Of a stretch of DNA of 64,000 bases, positions 11,255-21,720 are shown piece by piece. A model generated the notes under the pieces. The model made no database searches, was not told the DNA's origin, and saw only the letters and a program-made list of their open reading frames with translations. Every line of letters begins with the position of its first letter. Position 1 is the stretch's first letter. Location: NCBI GenBank assembly GCA_016648135.1, contig JADDOH010000160.1, forward strand, positions 248,001 through 312,000, in the 5' to 3' direction. The translations under genes were made by a program, and so were the position numbers. Source of the stretch: Agrypnia vestita. Lineage: Eukaryota; Arthropoda; Insecta; Trichoptera; Phryganeidae.

Positions 11255-11535
11255 CGATGGGTTACCGCCGGGTGCGGGCGGGGCGGGTTTTAGTTCCAAT
11301 CTTGCCGCACGCCAAGTTATGTTGGGCAGGCAATGCCACTGGCTACTGGCCGCAGCGACCGACGGTTGCCGACGGACGCCTCCACCGTCGAAAGTGAAAT
11401 GATGACTATCACTCGCGCCGCGCTCCTCCGGCCGAGGAGAGAGTGGCTGCGGCTGGAGGCTGCGCGGCGCGCCGGCTCGCCGCTCGCAGGGCGGCCGCTG
11501 GGAAGGCAGGCGGGTACCTACCTCAACGACCTTAC
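11255..11535. promoter_or_regulatory. CpG-rich island-like segment, possible promoter
   Basis: About 280 bp are strikingly GC and CpG-rich (runs such as CGCGCCGCGCTCCTCCGGCC and GCTGCGCGGCGCGCCGGCTC) inside an AT-rich region. Open frames cross it on both strands, which is expected from GC composition alone. It could be a promoter or 5' UTR exon; minus-strand GAGGTAGGTACC near 11,520 is a plausible donor. No downstream coding exon was found, so this is inference. Confidence 0.3.
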
Positions 11536-11789
11536 GAACGCAAACGTCACGTTCCGCTGGTACTCCGACGTCTTACCATCAAAATGGTTTATATACGGGT
11601 GCCAGCGACCTCCAGACTTGCGTTATAGTATCAAACCTGATATATTTTCTGTAGATGAACACTATAGTGGGTAAGAGGGTTTGGATATTATGACATTTGA
11701 GCTCGGGGAATTTTGGCAGATAACATAACGTCCGTTTAGAGGTAAAATAGAGTGCGAAAAATGATATATATATTTTTTACAAATACATA

Positions 11790-12310
11790 AAGAAACATTC
11801 GCTCAACATAATATTAATACACCACAAACTCATAATATTCATAATCATTGCCAAAGAACGCAAATACCTAGTAGGATGCTTAAAAACATTCCTAAATATA
11901 ACAAAACAGCCACACAACACCATTATACTTATCTAGGTGTCAAATATTTCAATAACTTACCAATGAATGTTAGAACTGAAGAACACTATACAAAATTCAT
12001 GAAACACATAAAACAAATACATAACTAAAACAAAAAATAGTTAGAATTATAAAAAATAACGATACTCCGAAATAATTAGTATACTTGAGTCACTAATATT
12101 TATCTTATTATGTTTGTATATCTCTACACTGTTCCATTATTAACTTATACATTCTTATTCAATCATGCTCTTATGTATCATACTCCTGTCCCCAAATACA
12201 AGTATTACTTTACTGGGGTCAGTTAAACATATATAAAAAAATGTAATATTCAATGTAAAATATATGTATGTAATATTTTTATTTTCAATAAAGAAATTTA
12301 AATTTAAAAA
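11790..12310 (+). mobile_element. LINE 3' fragment with poly(A)-like tail
   Basis: A plus frame from about 11,800 gives a decayed LINE C-terminus (TTYLGVKYFNNLPMNVRTEE-like, i.e. aromatic-N-LP followed by a basic tail ending in IHN stop at about 12,027). The pattern YxxNxLP with a lysine-rich end is typical of the end of Jockey/R1 ORF2. A 3' UTR of about 250 bp follows, and the element ends at AATAAAGAAATTTAAATTT plus an A-run at about 12,310. It is 5'-truncated with no reverse transcriptase core. Confidence 0.5.
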
Positions 12311-12453
12311 AAATAATAAAACTCAATAAATAACATAGGAGTAGTTTTGAGATAATGAGATTTAAACATTCTAAATGTGATATTAAAATTATTTAAAATG
12401 TTAAAACTATGAGTTTTTCCACTACTTAACTATTAAGGGACACGGAATATTCA

Positions 12454-12600
12454 CTTAGGGTCGGTTGTTTCAAGTTGGATTGTAGTAAAAGTTCGTTTAA
12501 AACATAGATTTTCGCGTTCTCCACCAATCAAACGATCCGTTTCCTTAAAAATCTATGCTTTAAACGAACTTTTATTTTAATCCAACTTACAATCGGGCCT
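12454..12600. mobile_element. Tourist-like hairpin MITE, family G (copy 1)
   Basis: GGTCGGTTGTTTCAAGTTGG at the left is inverted at the right (CCAACTTACAATCGGGCC), with inner arms AAAACATAGATTTTCGCGTT and its complement. TTA lies at both ends, consistent with the 3-bp PIF/Harbinger target. Copies occur at 21,574-21,720, 54,321-54,467 and 56,984-57,127. Confidence 0.75.
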
Positions 12601-12726
12601 TACTGATTTTATTTAACCCGGAAAAGAGATGGAAAAAATATGAACGTTCATATTCATAACTCATTTTCCCCAATATTGCGGTTAGTGAGTTTTAACTCTA
12701 AAGGGACGATACCTTCGCCACCTTAA

Positions 12727-13114
12727 CCTTCGTAAGGTCCTTGGGTCAATTTTGACCCATTTGGGATGAATGAGCAATTTTCTCGAAAAATAACGGTTTT
12801 TAAATATTGATATTTTATGACTTTTATTTAATCGCTGTCTTAAGCTCATTTTCAAATTAATTTTAAGTTATGTTATTGTGCGTATGAACTTTATAACTCT
12901 AACGGGCTTTGGGTCAAGTTTGACCCACAAAGCGTCTTGTCTGGTTATCGTTCATTAGAATTAAGGTAGACGTAATTACAAATAAAAAGGCATGAAATTA
13001 TTCTATAAAAGTGATTTTTCTTAGTATTGATCCATTTTTCCCTATAATTATACTACTCGGTCAAATCTGACCCGAGGGACGATACCGTTAGTACTTTTGA
13101 AGCCCCTATGAAGG
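12727..13114. mobile_element. Short piggyBac-like MITE with TTAA ends
   Basis: TTAA occurs at 12,723-12,726 and at 13,115-13,118, and the sequence directly inside is CCTTCGTA at the left and the inverse of CCTTCATA at the right. Subterminal palindromes GGGTCAATTTTGACCC, GGGTCAAGTTTGACCC and GGTCAAATCTGACC recur in the element, as often seen near piggyBac-type termini. It is 388 bp long without coding sequence. The TIRs are short, so the call is moderate. Confidence 0.5.
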
Positions 13115-13128
13115 TTAAAGCTAGATGT

Positions 13129-13385
13129 AACGTATGTTTTGACTCTTACCCTGAAGCATTAAATTTCCACAACCTACAACCCCCGGAACATCGAAGAGCG
13201 CGTGCTGACCTAATACTATTATTTAAACTACTGCATGGTTATCTCGACATTTATATCGAAAATGAAAAACTCATTCGTTTCAATACAAGTTAAATAAAAT
13301 TAATTTGCAATTGGAATTTCAAGGTTTTTCTTTGACTTGTATTAAAGGGAATCATTTTTATATATTCGATATAAGTTACTGTTTC
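13129..13385 (+). mobile_element. LINE C-terminal scrap joined to a family-L MITE core
   Basis: From about 13,129 to 13,255 the plus frame reads SYPEALNFHNLQPPEHRRAR then ADLILLFKLLHGY, matching the Y..R...L....LE.RR.R.DLI..FK.L.G pattern that ends CR1/Jockey-type reverse transcriptase ORFs. From 13,255 onward it continues into the palindromic core of the long-TIR MITE family seen at 9.0, 43.7 and 57.9 kb. One fragment has landed next to or within the other. Confidence 0.45.
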
Positions 13386-13619
13386 AGGGACCCACTCGAA
13401 CGCACACAAATTCTCTTCGATACAAGTCATACAAAACTGTGAAAAAAAATGTGAATGTCCAAACTAAAATAAAATCAATGACAAAATGTTGACGACAGCG
13501 ATTAAACTCATTTATTTCGCTAAAGAATTCCCGAATTTATCCTGTTATATCGTATATCCCGTTAGATGTCATTATTCCTTGTAAGGTTTATTCCCAGATT
13601 TTCTTTTAATTTGCGCTTC

Positions 13620-13790
13620 AAGAGGCCAAGAGGCCCAATTACAGAAGCGAAACACATCACAAAACACCCAGGCTTGAGTAAATCACGTAGACTAATTGTG
13701 ACCTCACCGGAAATCGAACCCGGAACCCACAGTGTGGGAGGCCAGTGTCATTCATACCCACTAGACTACGAGGGCTGCCCAGATTTTTTC
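13620..13790 (-). mobile_element. tRNA-derived SINE, minus strand (copy 1)
   Basis: On the minus strand a polymerase III box A (TAGTCTAGTGGGTA, 13,769-13,756) is followed by a box B (GGGTTCGATTTCCGG, about 13,721-13,707), the arrangement of a tRNA-derived promoter. The tail after box B (ACGTGATTTACTCAAGCCTG, GTGATGTGTTTCGCT) is shared with the plus-strand copy at 42,472-42,612. The tRNA cloverleaf is incomplete, so it is a SINE and not a functional tRNA gene. Confidence 0.75.
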
Positions 13791-13887
13791 GTGTTTTATC
13801 GTTAAGGTTAATTAAAATAATTGGGGTATCTTTATTGCCATAATTTCTGTATGTTTAACTAAATAATATTACTAATTTCAACGATTA

Positions 13888-13921
13888 AAAAAAAAAAAAT
13901 ATATATATATATATATAATAA
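13888..13921. repeat. Poly(A)/(TA)n microsatellite
   Basis: An A-run is followed by about ten TA units. Confidence 0.85.
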
Positions 13922-14310
13922 AGTTTGAGAAGTGGAGGAATAAATTCCAACCTTGGTACGTGTTTACACATGTTCACCGGATCATAAAAACGATACGCGA
14001 CGAGTAAAAGGGTTACTATTTGATATACGACTCAAAACCTCGGGATATAAAATGTTCAGCCACTTTCCAATCGATGCAACTTTGTAAAAATAGTGATGGG
14101 ATCGTAAAACAATAGTTATGGTTCATAATTCTCACATTAGCGATACTTTACGTGTGCTGTCTGCACAAAGTAAAATAAACAAAAAATATTGCGCGCTTTA
14201 TTAGAGAGATGTGCAGACGGTAGTGTGAACTTGTCTTCGAGAGAGGTGATCAAAATATTCCCGGAAAGTTCGTAAATGGAAATACTACCTACGAGAATAT
14301 TATAGTGTAA
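13922..14310. other. Intergenic, nothing recognised
   Basis: No supported gene, domain or repeat edge. Confidence 0.3.
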
Positions 14311-14317
14311 CATAGCT

Positions 14318-15125
14318 ATCTATATTTATTTATTTATTTGTTTATTTGGAAATATTAACAGATATAAGAAAATGATATATATAAATATATGAGAGTGTAA
14401 ATAGTTGGTAATTAACATATTAACTTATATCCTAACATATCTCACAAAGAAATAATTTGGAAGTAGTATATAATAATAATATAAGCATGTTAAAATAAAA
14501 GACATCAATTGTAACAGTAGTGAGTAGAACATAATAAAGTAAATAACAATGTTAAAGTATACGTATTATCTAACTTAATTTATATCTTGCATTGCAGTAA
14601 TGAATCAATATTCAGTTATTAATCAAGTATTAATTCAATGTTGCGTCGCAGAATTATGTTCACTTGTGATCTTAGGTGGTATAGAGACACATGATAGATG
14701 TCGATGTCGGTGAACAAGCCGTTGTAGACTCGGCACATTCTCACTATGGGGGAGCGTAATCCGTAATTGGTACGAGCTACAGGAATGTGGAAAATGCACT
14801 ATGTTCTAGTAGCTCTTGCTGGGACGTGGATGTTGATAAGTGATAAAAGGGGTGGATAATTAAATTGGTTTCGACAGATCTTATACAAATTAATAATGTC
14901 AAGAGCTGTGCGTCTGTTTTTTAAACTTAAGATGTTGAAGTAATTCAATGTATCTGCATAGTGTTGACGCGGGATGTTTAACCTAAAGATAAGCGTTCTG
15001 ATGTATTTCCTTTGTATTTTTTCAAGTTTTTCAATATATATATTATAATAGGGGTTCCAAATGCTAGATGCATATTCGAGGTGTGGTTGGATGAGAGCAT
15101 GTAAGTTTTAGGATTTTTGAAATTT
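14318..15125 (-). mobile_element. 5'-truncated Jockey-group LINE, minus strand
   Basis: The minus strand from about 15,125 reads QPHLEYASSIWNPYYNIYIE then KLEKIQRKYIRTLIFR, the hallmark end of reverse transcriptase in Jockey/CR1-group LINEs (HLEYAS.IW.P...). It continues through RRTALDIINLYKI, with one stop (ARATRT*CIF) before the C-terminus near 14,640. A 3' UTR of about 300 bp ends in TTTATTTATTTATTTG (14,325-14,340), the short tandem tail that LINEs leave at the 3' end. The endonuclease and most of the reverse transcriptase are missing. Confidence 0.75.
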
Positions 15126-15204
15126 CTGGTGAAACGGAGCATAAATCCTGTCATGTTTTGTGCTTTGCTAATTATGTTTTCTATGTGAATATGTTGGGAC
15201 TAGT

Positions 15205-15665
15205 GACGGATCCGCTCTGTAATAACTACTACAATGTAGTAGATACTACATTACATTGAAGCGTACACTTCACACCTTTTGAAGTGTAGTGCACACTACA
15301 AACTACACACACTTAAAAGTTGTTTAAAGTACACACTTCAAATAGTACATTTTATTTTAAATTTCACACTACAAACTACACACCTCAAATTACATACTTC
15401 AAATTTTAAATTAAAGTGTGTTTTTCATATGTGAAACTTTTGGCTGATATTTTTGGGAAGTCGATGTAGATAAATGAAGAAATTTCTGAAAACCGAAACA
15501 ACACCCCCCCCACCGAGGATTTGAAAGTTTTGTAGCGGTACACTTTTCAAGAAGCACTTCTTGTAGGTCATGTAGATACAATTTTGTAGTACTGCAATTA
15601 GTTCACTTCATTATTACTACAATTAGTTCACTTCATGTAGTTTATACTACAACTGGTGAACGTGT
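15205..15665. repeat. ACTACA/TTCACTTC-rich repetitive segment
   Basis: Short motifs (CTACAATGTAGTAG, GAAGTGTAGT, ACACTACAAACTACACAC, ATTAGTTCACTTCATTA) recur in both orientations across about 460 bp, and the ends again carry ACTACAA. It looks like a non-autonomous element built from repeated terminal-like motifs. I could not fix its ends or class. Confidence 0.45.
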
Positions 15666-16680
15666 TTGTAAAACATGTTCATGAGAAGTCCGATGGAGAT
15701 CTCTATCGCACTTACGCACCTGACGGGGCGGTATACCTCTGCCCATTTAAGAAAGACAGGCAAAAAAATGCAAAATTTTACGACGCTAATCTCCGTAACT
15801 GTCAATATTTCACTCAAAGTGTATAGAATAATTCAAAATTGTATGAATAAGTCTCCCCCGAAGTTTTTGCTACTAGCTATGAGGCACCCTTTATTCGTAC
15901 GTAATGCACCGTATTGACGCATGTTGCTAGAGCAGGCCAAAGACACCTGTCGTTGATATAGTGGGCTGAGCTTGAAATAAGTAATCTTTTTTAATAATTT
16001 AATTAAAATAACTATCGTTTTTATGTATTTTGTAGGTACCCAGTATTCCGTTAATGTCTCATTAAAAATTAAATTAAATTAAATTAAAAACAATGGCGTT
16101 GGTCGTTCTGGATATTACCTACTTGACGAGTGCTTCGAATGATTCGACCATGTTTAAAATTATTTATTGGAAATGAACGACCATTTATCTACTTTAAACG
16201 CGCTAAAACTAAAAACTCATTTTTTTTCATTTAAAATGCTTGTAAATTATGTACAAATTATTAACGGTAGTATGAGCTGAAATCGTGACTGTACAGTGCG
16301 GTTCTATCGCGGTATACTGAGGGTTGAGTGGATTTATTATGCGTATAAAAATGATCTCACAATAAAGAAAAATAATATTAATTCACAACATAAAAATCAA
16401 GCAAACAGGGCAGCGAATCTTTTTTCCAATTAGAATGGCACTGCATGGTGCATAATTCCGTGGAATGATCAGAAATAGATTTTCCACCTTATTCAGCAGG
16501 TGAATAATGAAGAACTCCGGACATAGGTATAACGCAAAGAGAAAATAATGGAGAGGTTTCACGATGTTGACAATACTATATTTAACTTAATGGAATTAAA
16601 ATATAGAACAAAACTAATAAACCATTGAAAAAAATAATCTTTCAATAAAAGACCGAGAATTAGATTATTTAAGTTTACGT
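15666..16680. other. Intergenic, nothing recognised
   Basis: No conserved frame was found. There is a simple (AATTA)n-like run near 16,065-16,090. Confidence 0.3.
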
Positions 16681-16683
16681 ATT

Positions 16684-16802
16684 TGGACGACTGTGGCAAG
16701 TGACGTCATCTGACCTAGTCGAGATCGTTGCACTACAGGCAGTAAGCGAGAATACGAGCCGCGCCGTCTAGGTCAAGTGACGTCACACGCTGGACCGTCG
16801 CG
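16684..16802. repeat. Inverted repeat with two CRE-type TGACGTCA sites
   Basis: TGACGTCA occurs at 16,701-16,708 and 16,778-16,785. Each copy is next to TGACCTAG or its complement CTAGGTCA, so the flanks are inverted copies over about 35 bp around a 45-bp centre. TGACGTCA is the consensus CREB/ATF palindrome. Whether this is a regulatory element or the ends of a small MITE cannot be told from sequence alone. Confidence 0.5.
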
Positions 16803-16962
16803 TAAATTATTTTTGCAACGCAACTTTAAGTTCCCGTAACTTTTTCATTTGTAGAGACATTTTAATGGTTCTTTCACATATTTGTTTCATTTTACATATT
16901 TTTTTAAAATTAATTTATAAAAATAATAAAGCATCCACATCATATCAGGGTGTCTCAAGAAT

Positions 16963-17400
16963 TTGGTCTGGAAAAATAAAAATATGCACATTGAAAGTAA
17001 GGTCAAGATGTGCGTGCGACCTATTATGACATTCGCTGTAGAGACGCGGGCTGACACTGTCCGCACCAAAGGACTCCTCAGAACAACTGAAATGGAGGTG
17101 CTGAGATCCATTTCTGGAAAAACTCTACGTGATCGTGTCCGAAATGCAGATATAAGGGAAACCTGCAAAATGGAGGACGTAGCACGATGGAGTAGATCCA
17201 GAAGGAGATTCTGGAAAGATCACGTAGCCTGAATGGTCAGTGACAGAGTCCTGCATACAGCAGCGAATGAAATCCCCTCTGGACGACGCCCACCGGGAAG
17301 ACCACCGAAAAGATGAAGGGATAGCTGGACCTCGCTATCCCAGGAGGCGTAGTTTTCTGTATCACAGATCAACAGATCTACTAAAAGAAAAAGAAGAAGA
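16963..17400 (+). mobile_element. RTE-like LINE 3' fragment (copy 1)
   Basis: The plus frame reads VRPIMTFAVETRAD, then LLRTTEMEVLRSISGKTLRD, then RETCKMEDVARW, ending at a TGA at 17,230. After the stop the same frame continues as the GRRPPGRPPKRWRDSW motif. This order (Y/FA.ETR, LR..EM.VLR.I.GKTL.DR, GRPPKRW) is the C-terminus of RTE-type elements. The 3' end is a GAA-rich tail near 17,385-17,400. A shorter sister copy is at 35,447-35,720 with the same GKTLRDRV and GRPPKRWKESW motifs and tail. Confidence 0.7.
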
Positions 17401-17841
17401 ATCTATAAAAAAATGGAAACTTCTTCATTTGGTGATACTCGGCAATGGTGAGACCACGAAAGTGATAATTCTCTATAAGCTGGATAGATCCAATAAAAGA
17501 AATGACAGGAGCATCACTATACGATGCTTTACTTGTAATAGAAGATCGGAAGAAATGGAAAAGATTGTCAAAACAGTACCACAGCCCCAATACAGTCAGT
17601 ACTTAAATGGATTAAAGGTTAAAGTACGCTTTAAATTGTACCTAAGTTGTACTGCAAATTACGCTTTCTCGGTGATATTCTTTCAATTTTATTTACTTAC
17701 CTATTACTTATTTTATTTATACTATCATTTTTTGTAATTATCTTCTCGTGTGCCCAATTCAGAGCATGTTTTATTAATAAATAAATATGATAATACATTA
17801 ACCAAGGCAGACGTCAACCTCGCAATGAAAATAAGTTATAC

Positions 17842-18412
17842 TAGGGGAGGGGGGGGCATATTGGGATAGCGGGGCATAACCGGAAATCCCTCTGAAGGCT
17901 CGGACGACAGCCGTGCAATGTTTAATTGGTCGTCAGTCGGCACGTGACTTTCACGTGCGATCCATGCCATTTCAACAGCCGTTTATGCTATATAAAAAAA
18001 AGAATAATAAACAGTGTTTTCGTTAAAAAAAATACGTGAAATTAAACAGCAATTCTTTATCGAACTCAATTATATATTGTGGTGTTTAATTTTTCGTTTT
18101 GAAGCAATACCTTCTGGACTTCACAATTAAAAGTACAACATTGTCTGTGAAAAAGGTAAGATTTTGTCAATTTATGTTTTGTTTTTAAAATAACAAATAA
18201 AATACATTTGTGTGGGGGCATAGCCGGGCAAATGCCATTTTACATTTATGTATTCACATATCGTAGATTTTTTATCGTAATCGTGAAAAACATATCCATA
18301 GTCGTTCGCAATGCATTAAACCATGATATTGAGTCAAAACTTGTTTAATCATAATATTTTATCTTGTAGGTATGTTTGAATCTTAAGTATCCCACTATGC
18401 CCCCCCCCTACG
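17842..18412. mobile_element. TA-flanked MITE with G-rich TIRs
   Basis: The left end GGGGGGGGCATATTGGGATA (about 17,850) is inverted at the right as TATCCCACTATGCCCCCCCC. A third, internal relative (GGGGGCATAGCCGGGCAAAT) lies at 18,214. TA sits at or just outside both ends. There is no coding sequence. A Tc1/mariner-pogo origin is plausible from the TA target but unproven. Confidence 0.6.
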
Positions 18413-19054
18413 AATGCCAATTGATCGCATCATTTTTCGCGCGTTGTAGAAAACGTTTACGCCAGCGAAAGTGTTACTATTATTATTTGCAAAAGACGAT
18501 GCATTCCTGAATGAATGTGGTCAGTTTTTTACCAATTCATTTCCCTTGCAAATAACAGAAAACGTACATTTGCAAGGCGAATTCGTCGCAACGGGGAAAC
18601 GCGTCACCCGGAATCGCGACCGCCGCCACTTGTAGCCGGAAAAAGGCGACATTAAAATGTGTAATATTTTTTGTCGACTTTCATTTTTTAAACGAAAATG
18701 CGAACCGGAACGCCGCCAGTTTTTTCCCCTCGGAATGCGTCCGAACATTGTTTTTTTCAACACTACAAAATCCGAGTAGCTACCTACCGGCTGCCATCTT
18801 TTCTCGTTCTCGCGGAAGAAAGTGTTTTCTTGCCGTTTGGAGTTGTTTTTAATGAAATTAGCCGAAAACAACAGCGTACTAATCAATCAGAGATATTTTA
18901 ATCGAGGCTTAAACACGATTTTACTGTAGACAGGTGTCAAAATATATCAATGTACTTAGTATAAAGGTTAGAAAATATTGTAAACAACAGATATGGATGC
19001 CATGTTAAGGTAAATGTAGGTACCATATTACGGGATGTTAAGGCATATCATACT
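18413..19054. other. Intergenic, nothing recognised
   Basis: A moderately GC-rich block at 18,560-18,640 has open frames on both strands but no recognisable domain or splice signals. Confidence 0.3.
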
Positions 19055-19058
19055 TTAA

Positions 19059-20703
19059 TACTAGAAGCGCCGAAGATTAAGACCCCCCTAGAACCGCCAT
19101 CGGGGACATTTTTGTCCCATTCTATTTATTATAATGATATTGGTATAAGGCATGAAAGTTATGATTAAAACTACTTTTATTTTATATAAATATTTTATAT
19201 TATATACATAATTATTACATAGAATTATTATATATGTATAGATTTTTCTTTTATATTGTTCTTCAATAATATTGTTATTACAATGATTTGTTAATTATAA
19301 CTGCCCCAGAACAGGTTTCACTAATTGGAGCGTTATAAGCTTATAAAAAATGTGTTACATAAATTTGTGATACCATAAATATAAATAAAAATAATTTAAA
19401 AAATGCATTTGAAACAAGTTTATTAATTAACTTAAATCAAATCCTTATTGTCAGAAAAACAAATACGTAACAAATAATGAATTCAAAGTCTAATGTTATA
19501 CTTTACTAGCTAGGCAGTCGAGGTGTAACACAAGACCAAAAAAATGAATAAAAAAACTTATTATTATTATATTAATGTTTTTTGGTTTAGTATCAAAATC
19601 ATTGCTACTCGCATAGTAATTTTAACTGTAATAAATTATCAAATATTTATAAACTAGTTATCATTATGTGTAGAACAATTAACGCATAAATAATATTCTT
19701 TACCTGTGCCTTTATTGCAAACAGTTTTTTTGCACAGGTGGCACTTCTCGTAGTACTTATTTTTTGATCATTTTGACTTGACCTGACACCTTGTCCGTTT
19801 ATCTTTTCTCTCTCGTATGGAATCTCTCGGAATGGTTGTTTTTCTACTAGACATGTAATTATCTCCCAATTCTTCTGCCAATTGCAATAAAATGTCTCTG
19901 CGTTTAATTTTGCTGTTGTTGATTATTTTATAGGTACAACACCCACGCATTTATATCCGCTAAATCCAACAAATTATAAAATGTATGAACTGGTCACAGT
20001 CTTGAAGCTGCCTTTACTGTATATTTAAGAATCATTTGATCTACGACATCTACTCCATGTTTCGAGCTGCTGTAGAATAATATCGTCTCAGGTTTTTTCT
20101 TTGAACTAGTCTATTGTTATATTGGAATGCATAGTGCTGAGCATTAGAACATTTTTATTAGATTTAGCCTGATAAGCAGTCAATGGTGTATCACCGGTTT
20201 TTAGCACAGACGTTCTGTATAATTCTTCTTTTGCGGTCTTCACGGATACGGGTATTTCTCTGCGAGCTCTATTGATTGTGCCTACGATACTAGTATTTTT
20301 GGACTTCAAATATTCCGCTAACAAAAGTGAAGTGAAAAAGTAACATTTCTGGCCTTATTGGTGTACGGCTCCATCAATTTCTTCACATCCCAATCACCTA
20401 AACGCTCATTATTTGGTCTATTATCATCTTTTCCAGGGTAAGGAAACGCATTTATTACATAATTTTTATCTTTGTCTACGTCGAAACAATGACGGGACAA
20501 AAAAGAGACAAGCGGCACTTCTAGGTATATCTTTTTTTTTTAAATAAACTATTCTTGTTATAAAATTGAAAACATTTTGAATTATATAAATACATAAAAT
20601 TACTAAAGGCCTAAAAGTTTCACCGACCTAAATAAAAAACAAAAAAGTTATAGACGATCAAACTTGCGGATGGGGCAAAAATGGGACGGCGGCGCTTCTA
20701 GTG
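19059..20703 (-). mobile_element. piggyBac-like element, decayed
   Basis: TTAA lies at 19,055-19,058 and 20,704-20,707, the obligatory piggyBac target. Directly inside are TACTAGAAGCGCCG (left) and the inverse of CACTAGAAGCGCCG (right). Subterminal GGGGACATTTTTGTCCC and GGGGCAAAAATGGGAC mirror each other. The element is 1.65 kb against about 2.3-2.5 kb for a full piggyBac, and the N-terminal half of its transposase is absent. Confidence 0.85.
19654..20518 (-). pseudogene. piggyBac transposase C-terminal half, broken
   Basis: Minus-strand segments in order are: VPLVSFLSRHCFDVDKDKNY then EPYTNKARNVT (20,518-20,330); after a frameshift LLAEYLKSKNTSIVGTINRA then RREIP and a long segment to 20,106; then HGVDVVDQMILKYT, the D-x-x-D-Q motif that precedes the third catalytic Asp region; then DLADINAWVLY near 19,950; finally a cysteine-rich end KCHLCKKTVC...YYLCVNC and the stop at 19,654. 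This is the family order. At least one frameshift and several stops separate the pieces, and the N-terminal domain plus the first catalytic Asp region are missing. Confidence 0.8.
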
Positions 20704-20707
20704 TTAA

Positions 20708-21250
20708 GGATAATTCATAGAATAAATATAAAATTTCCATTGGTGTACATTGACCTATTATATAAATTGATTGCGTCATATTAGTTTAAGACATTTTATG
20801 CCATGTGATTTCTTAATTTATGGCACTAATTGGTAATTCTCTGTAGTCTAGTTTGTCTCTAATTCCGTGACAAAACTCAGCTCGTAACCTAATTCTGGAG
20901 TGGGTGCACGGAATTCCGTGATGTATCTGAAGAACATATTGCATGCGTGAAACAATTTTTAAACATAATATTTGTATTTGTGAATACATTTAGCTGGAGA
21001 AAGAAGATATGTTTTTTATATAATTATATTAATTAAACTTTTATTATTAATATATCGTGCGCCTCTCAGTGTATTAAGTATCTAAAGTGTTCTTAAACCC
21101 ATTGACTGAACTGGAAGATACAATTTCCTCCGGTAAACTGTGGATTCAAGGAAAAGGATGTTTCATTTATTTTCAGTTGGTATCCTCTCAGTTATGGATT
21201 GTGATTCAGTGTGAAGAAATATTCAAAATCTAAACAGTGGTAGCAGCCGT
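20708..21250. other. Intergenic, nothing recognised
   Basis: AT-rich spacer between the piggyBac remnant and the 17-bp minisatellite, with no supported feature. Confidence 0.3.
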
Positions 21251-21256
21251 TCAAGA

Positions 21257-21478
21257 TTTTGTACCTATGTCTCTTTTGTACCTATGTCTCTTTTGTACCT
21301 ATGTCTCTTTTGTACCTATGTCTCTTTTGTACCTATGTCTCTTTTGTACCTATGTTTCTTTTGTACCTATGTCTCTTTTGTACCTATGTCTCTTTTATAC
21401 CTATGTCTCTTTTGTACCTATGTCTCTTTTGCACCTATGTCTCTTTTGTACCTATGTCTCTTTTGTACCTATGCCTCA
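21257..21478 (+). repeat. 17-bp minisatellite (about 13 copies)
   Basis: The unit GTACCTATGTCTCTTTT repeats about 13 times with only a few substitutions. Because 17 is not a multiple of 3 and the unit has no stop in any plus frame, all three plus frames stay open and give artificial YLCLFCTYVSFVPMS-type peptides. It is not a gene. Confidence 0.95.
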
Positions 21479-21511
21479 AACAGATCTCCGCAATTACGGC
21501 GTCCTTGCAGG

Positions 21512-21560
21512 GTTGGGAACTTAGAGTATATACAATATGTATATACTCTAAGGTTGGGAA
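21512..21560. mobile_element. P-element excision footprint with 8-bp target duplication
   Basis: GTTGGGAA at 21,512-21,519 is repeated at 21,553-21,560. Between them lie only 33 bp: CTTAGAGTATATACAAT (17 nt) joined to ATGTATATACTCTAAG (16 nt). These are exactly the outermost bases of the 25-bp TIR of the P element at 22,528-25,976. P transposase is known to cut with a 17-nt stagger inside the TIR, so end-joining after excision should leave the 8-bp duplication plus about 17 nt of each TIR. That is what is seen here, less one base at the junction. Confidence 0.9.
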
Positions 21561-21573
21561 CTTTAAAATTCTT

Positions 21574-21720
21574 AGGCCCGGTTGTTTCAAGTTCGATCAA
21601 AATAAGCGGTCGATTAAAGCGTAGATTTTTACGAAAACGGATCGTCTGATTGGTGGAGAACGTAAAAATCTATGGTTTAAAAGAACGCTTACTTTAATCC
21701 AACTTGAAACAACCGGCCCT
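21574..21720. mobile_element. Tourist-like hairpin MITE, family G (copy 2)
   Basis: GGCCCGGTTGTTTCAAGTTC is inverted at the right as CAACTTGAAACAACCGGCCC, with inner arms around GTAGATTTTTACG and CGTAAAAATCTATG. TTA lies at both outer ends. It is the best-preserved copy of the family (12.45, 21.57, 54.32 and 56.98 kb). Confidence 0.85.

Noticed and set aside
11044..11674. Overlapping 113- and 117-codon frames in the GC-rich segment
   Set aside because: Open on several frames and both strands because of CpG-rich composition; no domain, no splice context.
21237..21649. Three overlapping plus-strand open frames rich in YLCLFCTYVSF
   Set aside because: They are translations of a 17-bp minisatellite that has no stop in any plus frame; not a gene.
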